This document shows, piece after piece, positions 6,270-13,232 of a stretch of 15,168 bases of DNA. The notes beneath the pieces are model-generated. The model saw only the letters and a list, made by a program, of their open reading frames with translations, ran no database searches and was not told the DNA's origin. Each line of letters starts with the position of its first letter. Positions within the stretch are counted from its first letter, which is position 1. Position numbers and translations under genes: made by a program. The stretch is from JAAYZH01 sp964479695 (GTDB taxonomy: Bacteria > Bacillota > Clostridia > Saccharofermentanales > Fastidiosipilaceae), in the NCBI GenBank assembly GCA_964479695.1, contig CAYZSO010000045.1, forward strand, positions 1 to 15,168. The letters are read 5' to 3'.

Positions 6270-6340
6270 CCACACGCCACGGAATCTCAGAGCTCCACAC
6301 TCCACGGAACCTCTGAGCTCCACACGCCACGGAATCCCGG
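6270..6340. repeat. 25-bp tandem repeat, about 2.8 copies
   Basis: Units CCACACGCCACGGAATCTCA plus GAGCT repeat at 6270, 6295 and 6320 (the last partial). The sequence is unrelated to the 13-bp array next to it. Confidence 0.9.
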
Positions 6341-6354
6341 AAACATCCAACAAA

Positions 6355-6382
6355 GAGCTGCCTTGAAGGGCAGCTCATTTTT
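6355..6382 (+). terminator. Rho-independent terminator after yqeY
   Basis: GAGCTGCC (6355-6362) pairs perfectly with GGCAGCTC (6369-6376) around a 6-nt loop, followed by ATTTTTC. It lies downstream of yqeY and the two short arrays, and would end the rpsU-yqeY transcript. Confidence 0.9.
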
Positions 6383-6402
6383 CATTTCGTACCTATTTCT
6401 AG

Positions 6403-6435
6403 CCGTTTTTTCACCGTTTTTTCACCGTTTTCTGA
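6403..6435. repeat. 11-bp tandem repeat, three copies
   Basis: CCGTTTTTTCA occurs at 6403 and 6414, with a variant CCGTTTTCTGA at 6425. It lies between the yqeY terminator and the proB leader. Confidence 0.75.
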
Positions 6436-6482
6436 CCGATTTCATGTGGCCAAAGCCGCAACCGCGAGCTCAGGCAAAAAGA

Positions 6483-6525
6483 TGGTATGATGAAGTTCCT
6501 AATCGTCATGGAACTCAGGTTCCAT
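6483..6525 (+). promoter_or_regulatory. Possible proB promoter and leader hairpin
   Basis: TGGTATGAT (6483-6491) fits an extended -10 box, with no matching -35. Downstream, ATGGAAC (6508-6514) and GTTCCAT (6519-6525) form a perfect 7-bp stem with a TCAG loop, about 100 nt before the proB start. The hairpin could be an operator or a leader structure; no known riboswitch class is recognisable. Confidence 0.4.
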
Positions 6526-6621
6526 TCGGTTTCATGGGCAAAAAATAAACTGGCGTTGACTCCTAGGTTCTATTTGATTTGACGCCGGCAATCACTGCAA
6601 TAACCATTATCGGAGGCAACT

Positions 6622-7413
6622 ATGAGCGTTTCTGCGCACCAAGTGAAGAGAATCGTCGTCAAAGTCGGTACATCCACGCTGACCTATCCCAACGGCACCC
6701 AGAACATCAGACGCTCCGCGAAGCTGGTGGAGGTGTTGGCGGATTTGGCCAACCGAAACTTGGAAGTGATCCTGGTCTCCTCAGGTGCAATTGCGATTGG
6801 GATGGGGAAATTGGGCTTACTCGAAAGACCGCAAGACACACCGATGCTGCAAGCTTGCGCTGCGGTAGGCCAGTGCGAGCTCATGTATTATTACGACAAA
6901 AATTTTTCGGAACACAACCGAACGATTGCCCAGGTACTTTTGACCTCGCAAGATCTGGTGAATCCGGTAGAGAGCCAACATGTTGTGAACACGCTAGATT
7001 GCCTTCTCAAAGCCAGAATTCTGCCGGTCATCAATGAGAACGACACAGTTTCCATCTTCGAAATTCATCACGGAGACAATGACAGTTTGTCAGCCCGTGT
7101 GGCGAGGTTGATGAGGGCGGATACATTGGTAATGCTGTCTGATATTGATGGCTTCTATGAGACAGATCCTCGTGTTGATGAGAATGCCAAACTCATGGAG
7201 CTGGTCGACATCGGGGATTCACAAGTGGAAAAAATGGTTTCAGGATCCGGTAGTAACCTCGGAACCGGCGGAATGAAAACCAAACTCGACGCAGCCCGCA
7301 TCGCTGTGCCTAGCGGTGTGAGAACCTTTGTCCTGAACGGAAGCGATCCCACAATTCTCTATGACTTGCTGGACGGCGAAGCTCGGGGCAGCGAATTTGT
7401 GGAGGCATTATGA
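6622..7413 (+). CDS. proB: Glutamate 5-kinase
   Basis: This enzyme phosphorylates L-glutamate with ATP to glutamate 5-phosphate, the first step of proline synthesis. The 263 residues correspond to the amino-acid-kinase domain alone; the C-terminal PUA domain of longer ProB proteins is absent. That short form is known in the family, and nothing suggests truncation. Landmarks: VVKVGTSTL (12-20), LVSSGAIAIGMGKLGL (51-66), PVINENDTVS (135-144), GDNDSLSARVA (151-161), MLSDIDGFYETDPR (171-184) and GTGGMKTKLDAA (214-225), covering the nucleotide and glutamate sites. CGGAGGC lies just before the ATG. The end overlaps the proA start in an ATGA, indicating translational coupling. Confidence 0.97.
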   Translation: MSVSAHQVKRIVVKVGTSTLTYPNGTQNIRRSAKLVEVLADLANRNLEVILVSSGAIAIGMGKLGLLERPQDTPMLQACAAVGQCELMYYYDKNFSEHNRTIAQVLLTSQDLVNPVESQHVVNTLDCLLKARILPVINENDTVSIFEIHHGDNDSLSARVARLMRADTLVMLSDIDGFYETDPRVDENAKLMELVDIGDSQVEKMVSGSGSNLGTGGMKTKLDAARIAVPSGVRTFVLNGSDPTILYDLLDGEARGSEFVEAL

Positions 7414-8705
7414 CCGCTGATAAGACCGATAATAGAACTGCTGATAAGACCGATAATAAGACCGCTATGACCGTAACCGAACAAGCCCGCTTGGGCAAGG
7501 AAGCTTGGACCACAGGCATCCCTACGATCGAACAACGAAATCGCGTTTTATTGCGCACAGCTGATCTACTCTTAGCACGCCAGCAAGAACTCCTGGCGGC
7601 CAACCAGCAGGATCAAGAGCAAGCCGCTTCGGAAGGGTTGCCGCTTCCCATGCAAGATCGCCTATTACTCACAGATGCTCGCATCAATGCCATGGTCAAA
7701 GGGCTCCGCGAGGTTGCAAGTCTACCTGACCCATTAGGCATCGTCCAAAAAGACTGGACACTTCCCAATGGCCTGCATATTGAGCGAGTGAGTGTGCCCT
7801 TGGGCCTCGTGGGGATCATTTATGAAGCCAGACCGAATGTGACTATTGAAGCAAGTTCTCTGATTTTCAAAGCCGGCAACGCCGTTATCCTGCGCGGTGG
7901 CCAAGCCGCTATCAAGAGCAACGAGTTCCTAACCGGGCTTTTCCAAGAAGCCCTTCGTGAGGAGAATCTCGACCCGCACCTAGTCCAGCATCTCGAGGAT
8001 ACTTCACGTGAAGGCAGCGCCGAATTAATGCGGTGTAATGATTATGTCGATGTTTTGATTCCCCGCGGCGGCCAAGGTTTGATCCAGCGAGTCGTCAATG
8101 AATCCCGCGTCCCCGTGATCAGGACAGGGGAGGGCAACTGCCACCTCTACGTCGACCAGGCAGCGGATCCGGACATGGCCCTGTCAATCCTCCTCAACGG
8201 CAAGCTCCAGCGTCCGTCCGTCTGTAACGCGATCGAAACATTACTCGTTCATGAGCAAATTGCTGATTCATTTTTGCCTTTGGCGGCCAAAGCCCTCGCC
8301 GGCCAGTGCGAACTCCGAATTGATGAAGCGGCGGCAGCGATTTTGGGCGACCAATATCCGATCGCAACTGAAACCGATTATGCGACCGAATACAATGACT
8401 ATATTTTGGCCGTAAAAGTTGTCCCCAACTTGACCGAAGCCATGTCTCATATTCTGAAATATGGTACCGAACATTCCGAAACCATCGTCACGGAAGACAG
8501 TGAAGCAGCTGAACGCTTCCTAAACACCGTCGACGCCGCAGTCGTCTATGTGAACGCATCCCCCAGATTTACCGACGGCGGCGAATTCGGCTTCGGCGGT
8601 GAACTTGGCATTTCCACCCAGAAACTCCACGCCAGAGGCCCAATGGGCCTCGAAGCACTCGTTTCTTACAAATACAAAGTTCACGGAACAGGCCAAGTCC
8701 GGTAG
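7410..8705 (+). CDS. proA: Gamma-glutamyl phosphate reductase (glutamate-5-semialdehyde dehydrogenase)
   Basis: This enzyme reduces glutamate 5-phosphate with NADPH to glutamate 5-semialdehyde, the second step of proline synthesis. It has 431 residues against a usual 415 or so. Visible family motifs are VSVPLGLVGIIYEARPNVT (128-146), the nucleotide-binding ILRGGQAAIKSN (160-171), EGNCHLYVD (241-249), the catalytic cysteine C272 in QRPSVCNAIETLL, and GGEFGFGGELGISTQKLHAR near the end. Residues 2-19 are an extra segment of two 8-residue repeats (TADKTDNR, TADKTDNK); the ordinary ProA start would be close to M20. I keep 7410 because GGAGG lies 4 nt upstream and the ATG overlaps the proB stop, while the internal ATG lacks a ribosome binding site. 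The 3' end overlaps the opposing DUF1836 frame. Confidence 0.96.
   Translation: MTADKTDNRTADKTDNKTAMTVTEQARLGKEAWTTGIPTIEQRNRVLLRTADLLLARQQELLAANQQDQEQAASEGLPLPMQDRLLLTDARINAMVKGLREVASLPDPLGIVQKDWTLPNGLHIERVSVPLGLVGIIYEARPNVTIEASSLIFKAGNAVILRGGQAAIKSNEFLTGLFQEALREENLDPHLVQHLEDTSREGSAELMRCNDYVDVLIPRGGQGLIQRVVNESRVPVIRTGEGNCHLYVDQAADPDMALSILLNGKLQRPSVCNAIETLLVHEQIADSFLPLAAKALAGQCELRIDEAAAAILGDQYPIATETDYATEYNDYILAVKVVPNLTEAMSHILKYGTEHSETIVTEDSEAAERFLNTVDAAVVYVNASPRFTDGGEFGFGGELGISTQKLHARGPMGLEALVSYKYKVHGTGQVR
7413..7462. repeat. 24-bp in-frame tandem repeat at the 5' end of proA
   Basis: Two full copies and the start of a third of a 24-bp unit encode TADKTDN(R/K). The unit length is a multiple of three, so copy-number change would lengthen or shorten the N-terminus without a frameshift. 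Confidence 0.9.
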
Positions 8706-9386
8706 TCGGTCGCCCACCTTTAACAGGTCGACCACATATAGCCGGCCGCCCACATATAGCCGGCCGCCCATGTGTAGCCGGTCGACCACGTATAGCTGGT
8801 CGCCCACACAGATACATGTTGCTCCGGAACTGTGTTCGTGCTTCTGTTTGGCCTTTTTATTATTGCTGTTCGTCTCAGGCTCCGGCTCATGCTGTAGTTT
8901 CGCCTCCTCCAGGAGCGCCATGGCAACGCGTCGGCTGGCATAGCTGTAGAGCGCGAAACGGAGAGCGTCGGCACCATGATTTCTCTCAGAAGTTTCGGCC
9001 AAAGTCGCCGCCGTACTGTTCATCGCATCGTCTAAGTTCTGCAGAAAAGTGTTGTATGTAGCTTCTGTATCCTCATAGAGGCCCACTTCCCGAAACAGCT
9101 CTTGGCAATCCTGAATCGGCAAGACTTCTTTAAGAAGAGATAGCATTGTGAGTTGCGCAATATGCTCCTGATTGTATCGTTTGCCATTCGGGCGAACAAT
9201 AATTTCTTGTTTAATATAATTGTTAACCATTGACTTCGTGAGGGCCGGTTCTTCTGAAGTGAAGGGTTGTTGCCGGTTCACATACGAGAGGAGTTGATCC
9301 ATATAGAGTTCGAGATCAGGGAAATGATCCCAACTCGCCGGTCGATTATTGCGGAGTGTATCAACAATTGTTTGCTCTTCTGCCAT
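8520..9386 (-). CDS. DUF1836 domain protein with repeat-derived C-terminal tail
   Basis: The first 160 or so residues match DUF1836: LELYMDQLLSYVNRQQ (25-40), LTKSMVNNYIKQEII (49-63), NGKRYNQEHIAQLTMLSLLK (67-86) and a helical region to about 165. DUF1836 proteins resemble helix-turn-helix/MerR-like domains and are common in Bacillota; their role is unknown. AAGAAGG lies 8 nt before the ATG. After a charged segment (EPEPETNSNNKKAKQKHEH, 167-185) the frame enters the 18-bp array, giving six-residue repeats such as VDRLHM, GGRLYV, GGRLYV, VDLLKV (about 195-228), and then runs antisense to the proA end for about 60 codons. The tail has no counterpart in the family and exists because the array lacks stops in this frame. 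The domain is secure; whether the full tail is made is not. Confidence 0.85.
   Translation of the reverse strand: MAEEQTIVDTLRNNRPASWDHFPDLELYMDQLLSYVNRQQPFTSEEPALTKSMVNNYIKQEIIVRPNGKRYNQEHIAQLTMLSLLKEVLPIQDCQELFREVGLYEDTEATYNTFLQNLDDAMNSTAATLAETSERNHGADALRFALYSYASRRVAMALLEEAKLQHEPEPETNSNNKKAKQKHEHSSGATCICVGDQLYVVDRLHMGGRLYVGGRLYVVDLLKVGDRLPDLACSVNFVFVRNECFEAHWASGVEFLGGNAKFTAEAEFAAVGKSGGCVHIDDCGVDGV
8706..8815. repeat. 18-bp tandem repeat, six copies, between proA and the DUF1836 domain
   Basis: The core GG(T/C)CG(C/A)CCAC recurs with an exact 18-bp period at 8708, 8726, 8744, 8762, 8780 and 8798. The array starts directly after the proA stop codon and is translated on the minus strand as six-residue repeats of the DUF1836 tail. 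Confidence 0.95.
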
Positions 9387-9404
9387 AAGAGGTGCCTTCT
9401 TTCG

Positions 9405-9497
9405 GATCTTGATGCGTGACTTTTCAGGTCCTCATGCGTAGTTTTCGGGTCCTCATGCGTGGTTTTCCGGGTCCTCATGTGTGGTTTTCCGGGTCTA
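9405..9497. repeat. 21/22-bp tandem repeat upstream of the DUF1836 gene
   Basis: GTCCTCATGCGTGGTTTTCC-type units start at 9428, 9449 and 9471, with a diverged copy at about 9405. The array is in the 5' leader of the minus-strand DUF1836 gene, just upstream of its ribosome binding site. I see no convincing promoter for that gene. Confidence 0.9.
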
Positions 9498-9610
9498 GTT
9501 CTTGATTTTCTTCGCATATTCGACTTAACTGAAAACGTACCAAACCATACTTTTTCGTTTATCTGGACTTGATTTTACCTGAATTTAATCATCATGTCAC
9601 AAATTAGGTG

Positions 9611-9639
9611 TTGACATTTCGATAACTATTAAATATAGT
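9611..9639 (+). promoter_or_regulatory. Strong predicted promoter of the SGNH hydrolase gene
   Basis: A consensus TTGACA (9611-9616) and TATAGT (9634-9639) are separated by 17 bp. Transcription would start near 9646, leaving a 5' leader of about 240 nt before the hydrolase ATG, most of it tandem repeat. Confidence 0.8.
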
Positions 9640-9679
9640 TTTCATAACCACATAAACGGCTCGCGTGCGAACCCACATA

Positions 9680-9799
9680 GGGTCTCGCAAAGGAACCAGA
9701 CTCGGGTCTCGCGAAGGGACCAGACGCGGGTCTCGCGAAGGGACCAGACGAGAGTCTCGCGAAGGAACCAGACGATGGTCTCGCAACTGGATCTACAAG
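9680..9799 (+). repeat. 24-bp tandem repeat in the hydrolase leader
   Basis: Five units start at 9680, 9704, 9728, 9752 and 9776, with an exact 24-bp period and the core GGGTCTCGCGAAGGGACCAG. In the two central copies GGTCTC and GGGACC can pair (one U-G) around a GCGAA loop, so the transcript could carry a row of small hairpins; outer copies pair less well. Confidence 0.93.
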
Positions 9800-9815
9800 T
9801 GAGTCGACCAAGCGA

Positions 9816-9847
9816 GTTGACACGGGTTAACGGGGTAGCACGTTAAC
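9816..9847. promoter_or_regulatory. Paired GTTAAC sites before the hydrolase gene
   Basis: Two copies of the palindromic hexamer GTTAAC, at about 9827 and 9841, lie between the 24-bp array and the ribosome binding site, preceded by GTTGACAC. They could be an operator or a weak second promoter; neither is firm. Confidence 0.3.
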
Positions 9848-9886
9848 AAACATAGCGACATCGCAAACATAGAGGAGAAGAATCCT

Positions 9887-10615
9887 ATGGTACAAATAGA
9901 TGGAGAGAAAATTGAGGTCAACGGCAACTGGGTCGTTCTGGGGGACTCGGTCAGCAAAGGTATCGTTTTGAACGAGGAGGACGGGCGTTATGAGAGGACG
10001 CCGCGCAATTTCATTTCGCTTATATCAGAGGCGTTCGGCGCGACAGTCAAGAATTTGTCTGTTTTCGGGGCAACCGTTGTCAAAGGTATGAAGCTTCTTG
10101 ATCGCAATGAGGCCAAAATTCCTGAGCAAGGCTTGGCAATTTTGGAATTCGGCGGCAACGACTGCGATTTTCTTTGGCCGGAGATCAGCGAGAAGCCAAA
10201 TGAGCAGCATAACCCGAACGTGCCATTCGAGAAATTCACCTCACTCTATCGTGACTTGATCCATAAACTGAAGGCAAAAGGGCTCACACCAGTCTTGCTC
10301 AGCCTTCCTCCTCTGGATGCGGATCGCTATTTCGAGACTTTTTCGAAAACCCTGAACAAAGAAAATGTTCTCCATTGGCTGCAAGGAACTACCCGTACCA
10401 TCTACCAGTGGCACGAGGCATATAATGCGGCGATTGCGGCTTTGGCCCAAGAAACGAAATCACTATACCTTGATATCAGGCGCCCCTTCCTGCTGAGTTT
10501 CCACCCGCAAGACTATATCTGCAGTGATGGGATTCATCCGAATGAGCAAGGTCACCAACTGATCGCGGACTTTGTGATCCACCGTTTGGGGCAGCTCGAG
10601 GCGGACCCGGCCTGA
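9887..10615 (+). CDS. SGNH/GDSL-family hydrolase (esterase/lipase-like)
   Basis: This 242-residue protein has the four SGNH blocks: VVLGDSVSKG with the nucleophile S21, NLSVFGATV containing the block II glycine (G61), EFGGNDCDF with N91, and SDGIHPNEQGH with the catalytic D214 and H217. These enzymes cleave ester bonds of small acylated substrates, lipids or acetylated sugars; the substrate cannot be told here. There is no signal peptide, so a cytoplasmic site is expected. AGGAGAAG lies just upstream of the ATG. The gene stands alone behind a strong promoter and a long repeat-filled leader, and converges on the kinase gene. Catalytic residues are complete and length is normal. Confidence 0.93.
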   Translation: MVQIDGEKIEVNGNWVVLGDSVSKGIVLNEEDGRYERTPRNFISLISEAFGATVKNLSVFGATVVKGMKLLDRNEAKIPEQGLAILEFGGNDCDFLWPEISEKPNEQHNPNVPFEKFTSLYRDLIHKLKAKGLTPVLLSLPPLDADRYFETFSKTLNKENVLHWLQGTTRTIYQWHEAYNAAIAALAQETKSLYLDIRRPFLLSFHPQDYICSDGIHPNEQGHQLIADFVIHRLGQLEADPA

Positions 10616-10681
10616 GGGACGCACGTAAAGCACGCACGTACCGGCCTCCTCGAGGGTAACGACTGGCAGACGCGGTGCAGC
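10616..10681. other. Convergent gap between hydrolase and kinase genes
   Basis: The 66-bp gap contains two short direct copies of GCACGTA and a CCTC/GAGG pair near 10645, but no T-run on either strand, so I see no intrinsic terminator for either gene. Confidence 0.4.
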
Positions 10682-12055
10682 TTACGGCAATCGGACGATG
10701 AAGTCGGCTTGGCTAGTAATGCTGTAGGCGGCGAAATATTTTTCTTCCAGCGGAATCCAGGTTGAGGCAAACATCGGAGCCTTCTCAGGGTTCCGCTTGC
10801 TGATTCGGGCGATCTGCGTTTCAGGGTCGATGTCCACAAAAACAGCCAGATCGTAGTAACGGCCAAAGCGCGGCAGCTGACTATAGGATCCCTCAATAAT
10901 GGTGAGCTTGGTTTCAGGCACGGTCTTCGCCCCATGAAATTCCATGATCGAACAGTCGAAAACACGATACTTAAAGGGCCTGATTGGCCTGCGCAGCGAA
11001 TCAATCACTTCAGCTTGGAAACGCTCATAATCCACATTGCCGCCCGCCTCGGCATACCGCTCCGGCGTTCGCTTCTCCGTAGGCAGGAAGAAGTCATCCA
11101 TCTCAATTAAGGCACTTTCTTTCGGCCAAAGCCCCGCCAACAAGTTCGCGACCGTACTCTTACCGGAACCAGTTCGTCCGTCTATCGCAACGACCAGTGA
11201 GGGGGTTTGCGCTTGATTCTGAGTTTGTGGTTGGTCTTGAGTTTTCGGCTGGTTTTGGGTTTTCGGTTGGTCTTGAGTTTTCGGCTGGTCTTGGGTTTTC
11301 GGCTGGTCTTGGGTTTTCGGCTGGTTTTGGGTTTTCGGCTGGTTTTGGGTTTGCGACAGAACTTGAGTTTGTGACTCGGTCTGTTGTTTGGTCGGGACAT
11401 GTGTCAATTTCTTTTCCAGGTCGGCAAGAAGAGGGAAGAGGGGAACATAGTTGGCTTCAATGACGCGATAGGCAGGTTGATAAGCTCGTTTGTAAGCGTC
11501 GGAGTGGCTTTGCACGGGATACCCTTTTCTCCGATAATCCGCAAGCCACTTGGCCGTTTCTTCCGATGGAAAAGGCAAAACACCTAGATCAGTGAGCTTT
11601 TGCAGTGTGGCAAGTTGGTTTTCGTATGACAATTGCCGTTTGTCAGTCGTTGAGCCGGATCTCGCACCGGATCCAGCACCAGGTTTCGCACCGGGGTCAA
11701 GGTGATCAGAATTCGCATTGCTTGAGTAAGCTTGCGCCGTTTGCAGAAACATCCTGTTCAACAAGGTCAAGCTTAACCCGGTACTTGCCCAAGACCCCAA
11801 CTGAATGCGAACCAAACCGTTACCCAAATCCTCACTAAGATGAGCTGTGGTGGGGGCGGCTTTGGCCTCGCATTCGAGACGCTCTAGACTCCGCGCCTCA
11901 TCGCTGACTAAATGCCCCGGGCCAAAAGTTCGCTGGTAGAGAAGCTTCGCGACATCCTGAATTTCCGAGGCCGGATACTGGCGAAGTTGCGCGAGAATCA
12001 ACTTGGCGAGCTCCACCTCTTCCGGATTCAGACCTTGTTCCCAATGTTCATTCAT
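10682..12055 (-). CDS. Two-domain protein with C-terminal uridine-kinase-like P-loop domain
   Basis: This 457-residue protein has three parts. Residues 10-220 form a conserved-looking helical domain of unknown function (KLLYQRTFGPGHLVSDE at 37-53, RKGYPVQSHSDAYKRAYQPA at 176-195). Residues 221-284 are a low-complexity linker of six-residue repeats (KTQNQP/KTQDQP). Residues 285-457 are a P-loop kinase of the uridine kinase/phosphoribulokinase type: Walker A GRTGSGKST (293-301), MDDFFLP (319-325), IIEGSYSQLP (386-395) and FVDIDPETQIARISKR (406-421). It probably phosphorylates a nucleoside or related small molecule, unproven. The start at 12055 has GAGGGAGA 8 nt upstream and overlaps the preceding gene's stop (ATGAATGA), so the two are translationally coupled. 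An upstream in-frame ATG would add ten residues but lacks this support. The N-terminal domain also has a Gly/Ala/Ser-rich insertion near 119-137. Confidence 0.85.
   Translation of the reverse strand: MNEHWEQGLNPEEVELAKLILAQLRQYPASEIQDVAKLLYQRTFGPGHLVSDEARSLERLECEAKAAPTTAHLSEDLGNGLVRIQLGSWASTGLSLTLLNRMFLQTAQAYSSNANSDHLDPGAKPGAGSGARSGSTTDKRQLSYENQLATLQKLTDLGVLPFPSEETAKWLADYRRKGYPVQSHSDAYKRAYQPAYRVIEANYVPLFPLLADLEKKLTHVPTKQQTESQTQVLSQTQNQPKTQNQPKTQDQPKTQDQPKTQDQPKTQNQPKTQDQPQTQNQAQTPSLVVAIDGRTGSGKSTVANLLAGLWPKESALIEMDDFFLPTEKRTPERYAEAGGNVDYERFQAEVIDSLRRPIRPFKYRVFDCSIMEFHGAKTVPETKLTIIEGSYSQLPRFGRYYDLAVFVDIDPETQIARISKRNPEKAPMFASTWIPLEEKYFAAYSITSQADFIVRLP
11211..11358. repeat. 18-bp in-frame tandem repeat encoding the kinase linker
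   Basis: About eight units of the form TTTTCGGCTGGTCTTGGG (plus-strand sense) encode alternating QPKTQN and QPKTQD on the minus strand. The unit is a multiple of three, so copy-number change alters linker length only. Confidence 0.95.
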
Positions 12056-12896
12056 GGCTCGGGTCTCCCTCATTCGCGTCATCATTTTCTGCCTCAGTCG
12101 CTTGCTTCACCCCAGCCTCTTCCTCAGCCTCAGCCTCAGTCTCAGCCTCAGCCTCATCGTCGGCCAAAGCCGCAGCCTCGACCCTCTCTGAAGATTGTTC
12201 TTTTGCGAGATCGGCTTCTTTGGCCTGAGACCAACTATAGAGGATGTTAACTACACCTAAGGTCACGGCTACGATCAGCGAGAGGGTTGTGGTAAGTCCC
12301 GGCTCGAAGAAAATGGAGATGGCGACGATTGCCGCGCCGCCAATCAAGACTGAAATGCCGCCAAATTTCTGCGCTTTCTTCCAATTCTGATCATTCTGCA
12401 GCGCCCAAGACGTCCGGGCACCGATGTACTGATTGCGCGGCACAAAGGGCATGATGGCTCCTACCACGATGAGGAAAGCGCCAATGATCGTGTAGACATT
12501 GGGAAGAGCGGCGAAATTCAAATTAATAACTTGTTCAATTTGGTTCTTAGCCAAATAGATGGATACTATTGTTAAGGCCAAGAAGAGGGAAAGGAGGATC
12601 AGAATCGTGGTTCTTACCCAAGTTGTCTGAGTTTCGTTCTCGTTCACCTTCTCGTTCTCGTTCTTCTTCTTCTTCTGCGGATCTCGTTTCGCCCAAAGAA
12701 TGAGGTCGGAAAAAACGCCGAGTAACAGCGATAGGATAGGCAGGATCAGCAATTCATACTTACTTCCCCAGCGGTCAACCATGCCATCGAAACCATAATG
12801 TGCCGGGATTGAATCGCCGATTTGCGGAAGCATAAATAAGACGATTACGAGCGGAAGAATTGCCAGTATGTATTGCCAAATGCGCTGTGATTTCAT
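12048..12896 (-). CDS. SdpI/DUF1648-family membrane protein
   Basis: This integral membrane protein has about six predicted transmembrane segments (near residues 8-24, 49-69, 95-116, 134-151, 180-197, 202-221). The N-terminal part carries a DUF1648 signature, IPAHYGFDGMVDRWGSK (30-46); the later part carries the SdpI signature, PRNQYIGARTSWALQNDQNW (153-172). The best-known relative, Bacillus subtilis SdpI, is an immunity protein and signal-transducing receptor for the SdpC toxin; nothing here shows an SdpC-like partner, so function is open. The C-terminal 60 residues are acidic and repetitive (AEAEAETEAEAEEE). I chose 12896 because AGAGGA lies 6 nt upstream; the ATG at 12911 overlaps that ribosome binding site. 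A lysine/asparagine-rich loop (74-90) is also low in complexity. The stop overlaps the downstream kinase start. Confidence 0.9.
   Translation of the reverse strand: MKSQRIWQYILAILPLVIVLFMLPQIGDSIPAHYGFDGMVDRWGSKYELLILPILSLLLGVFSDLILWAKRDPQKKKKNENEKVNENETQTTWVRTTILILLSLFLALTIVSIYLAKNQIEQVINLNFAALPNVYTIIGAFLIVVGAIMPFVPRNQYIGARTSWALQNDQNWKKAQKFGGISVLIGGAAIVAISIFFEPGLTTTLSLIVAVTLGVVNILYSWSQAKEADLAKEQSSERVEAAALADDEAEAETEAEAEEEAGVKQATEAENDDANEGDPSHE
12115..12158. repeat. 6-bp repeat within the SdpI-like gene
   Basis: About seven copies of CCTCAG or one-base variants encode the Ala-Glu-rich tail of the membrane protein. Similar TTCTCG-type microsatellites occur at 12643-12675 in the same gene and at 14863-14890 in the HTH_42 gene. 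Confidence 0.85.
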
Positions 12897-12920
12897 GAAG
12901 TCCTCTTTCATTAGCCGGAA

Positions 12921-13036
12921 ACGGGTTGAGCCGGGTTTAGCCGGGTGAGCCGGGTGAGTTGGGTTGAATCGGGTTGAGCCTGGTGAGCCGGGTGAGTCGG
13001 GTTGAATCGGGTTGAGCCGGGTGAGCCTGGTTGAGC
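12921..13036. repeat. 9/10-bp repeat array upstream of the SdpI-like gene
   Basis: Short units CGGGTTGAGC and CGGGTGAGC alternate, with a higher-order period of 38 bp (compare 12951 and 12989). The array fills the leader between the predicted promoter and the start of the membrane-protein gene. Confidence 0.9.
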
Positions 13037-13044
13037 GTCTACTT

Positions 13045-13050
13045 ATTATA
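13045..13050 (-). promoter_or_regulatory. Probable -10 box for the SdpI-like/kinase operon
   Basis: On the minus strand CTGTATAATAAG contains a perfect TATAAT about 150 nt upstream of the membrane-protein start. No good -35 hexamer lies at the expected distance. The resulting leader would consist almost entirely of the 9/10-bp array. Confidence 0.5.
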
Positions 13051-13119
13051 CAGATTCAGCGGGCTGAGGTTCGTTCCGAGGGTTGAGGTTAGGCATAGGT
13101 CGACTAGATTTTCGGTATC

Positions 13120-13148
13120 TTGTCGCTGTTTTAACTTTACGCTATAAT
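13120..13148 (+). promoter_or_regulatory. Predicted promoter of tRNA-Ser
   Basis: TTGTCG (13120-13125) and a perfect TATAAT (13143-13148) are separated by 17 bp, with transcription expected near 13155, about 78 nt before the mature tRNA. The precursor leader includes the motif GGCTTTGGCC at about 13195. Confidence 0.75.
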
Positions 13149-13232
13149 GCCTGAGTGTCTTCGGCTGGAAGAAAAGACAGGCATGATAAGTTCTGGCTTT
13201 GGCCGAAATAGACGAAGCTATGACGAAGCTAT

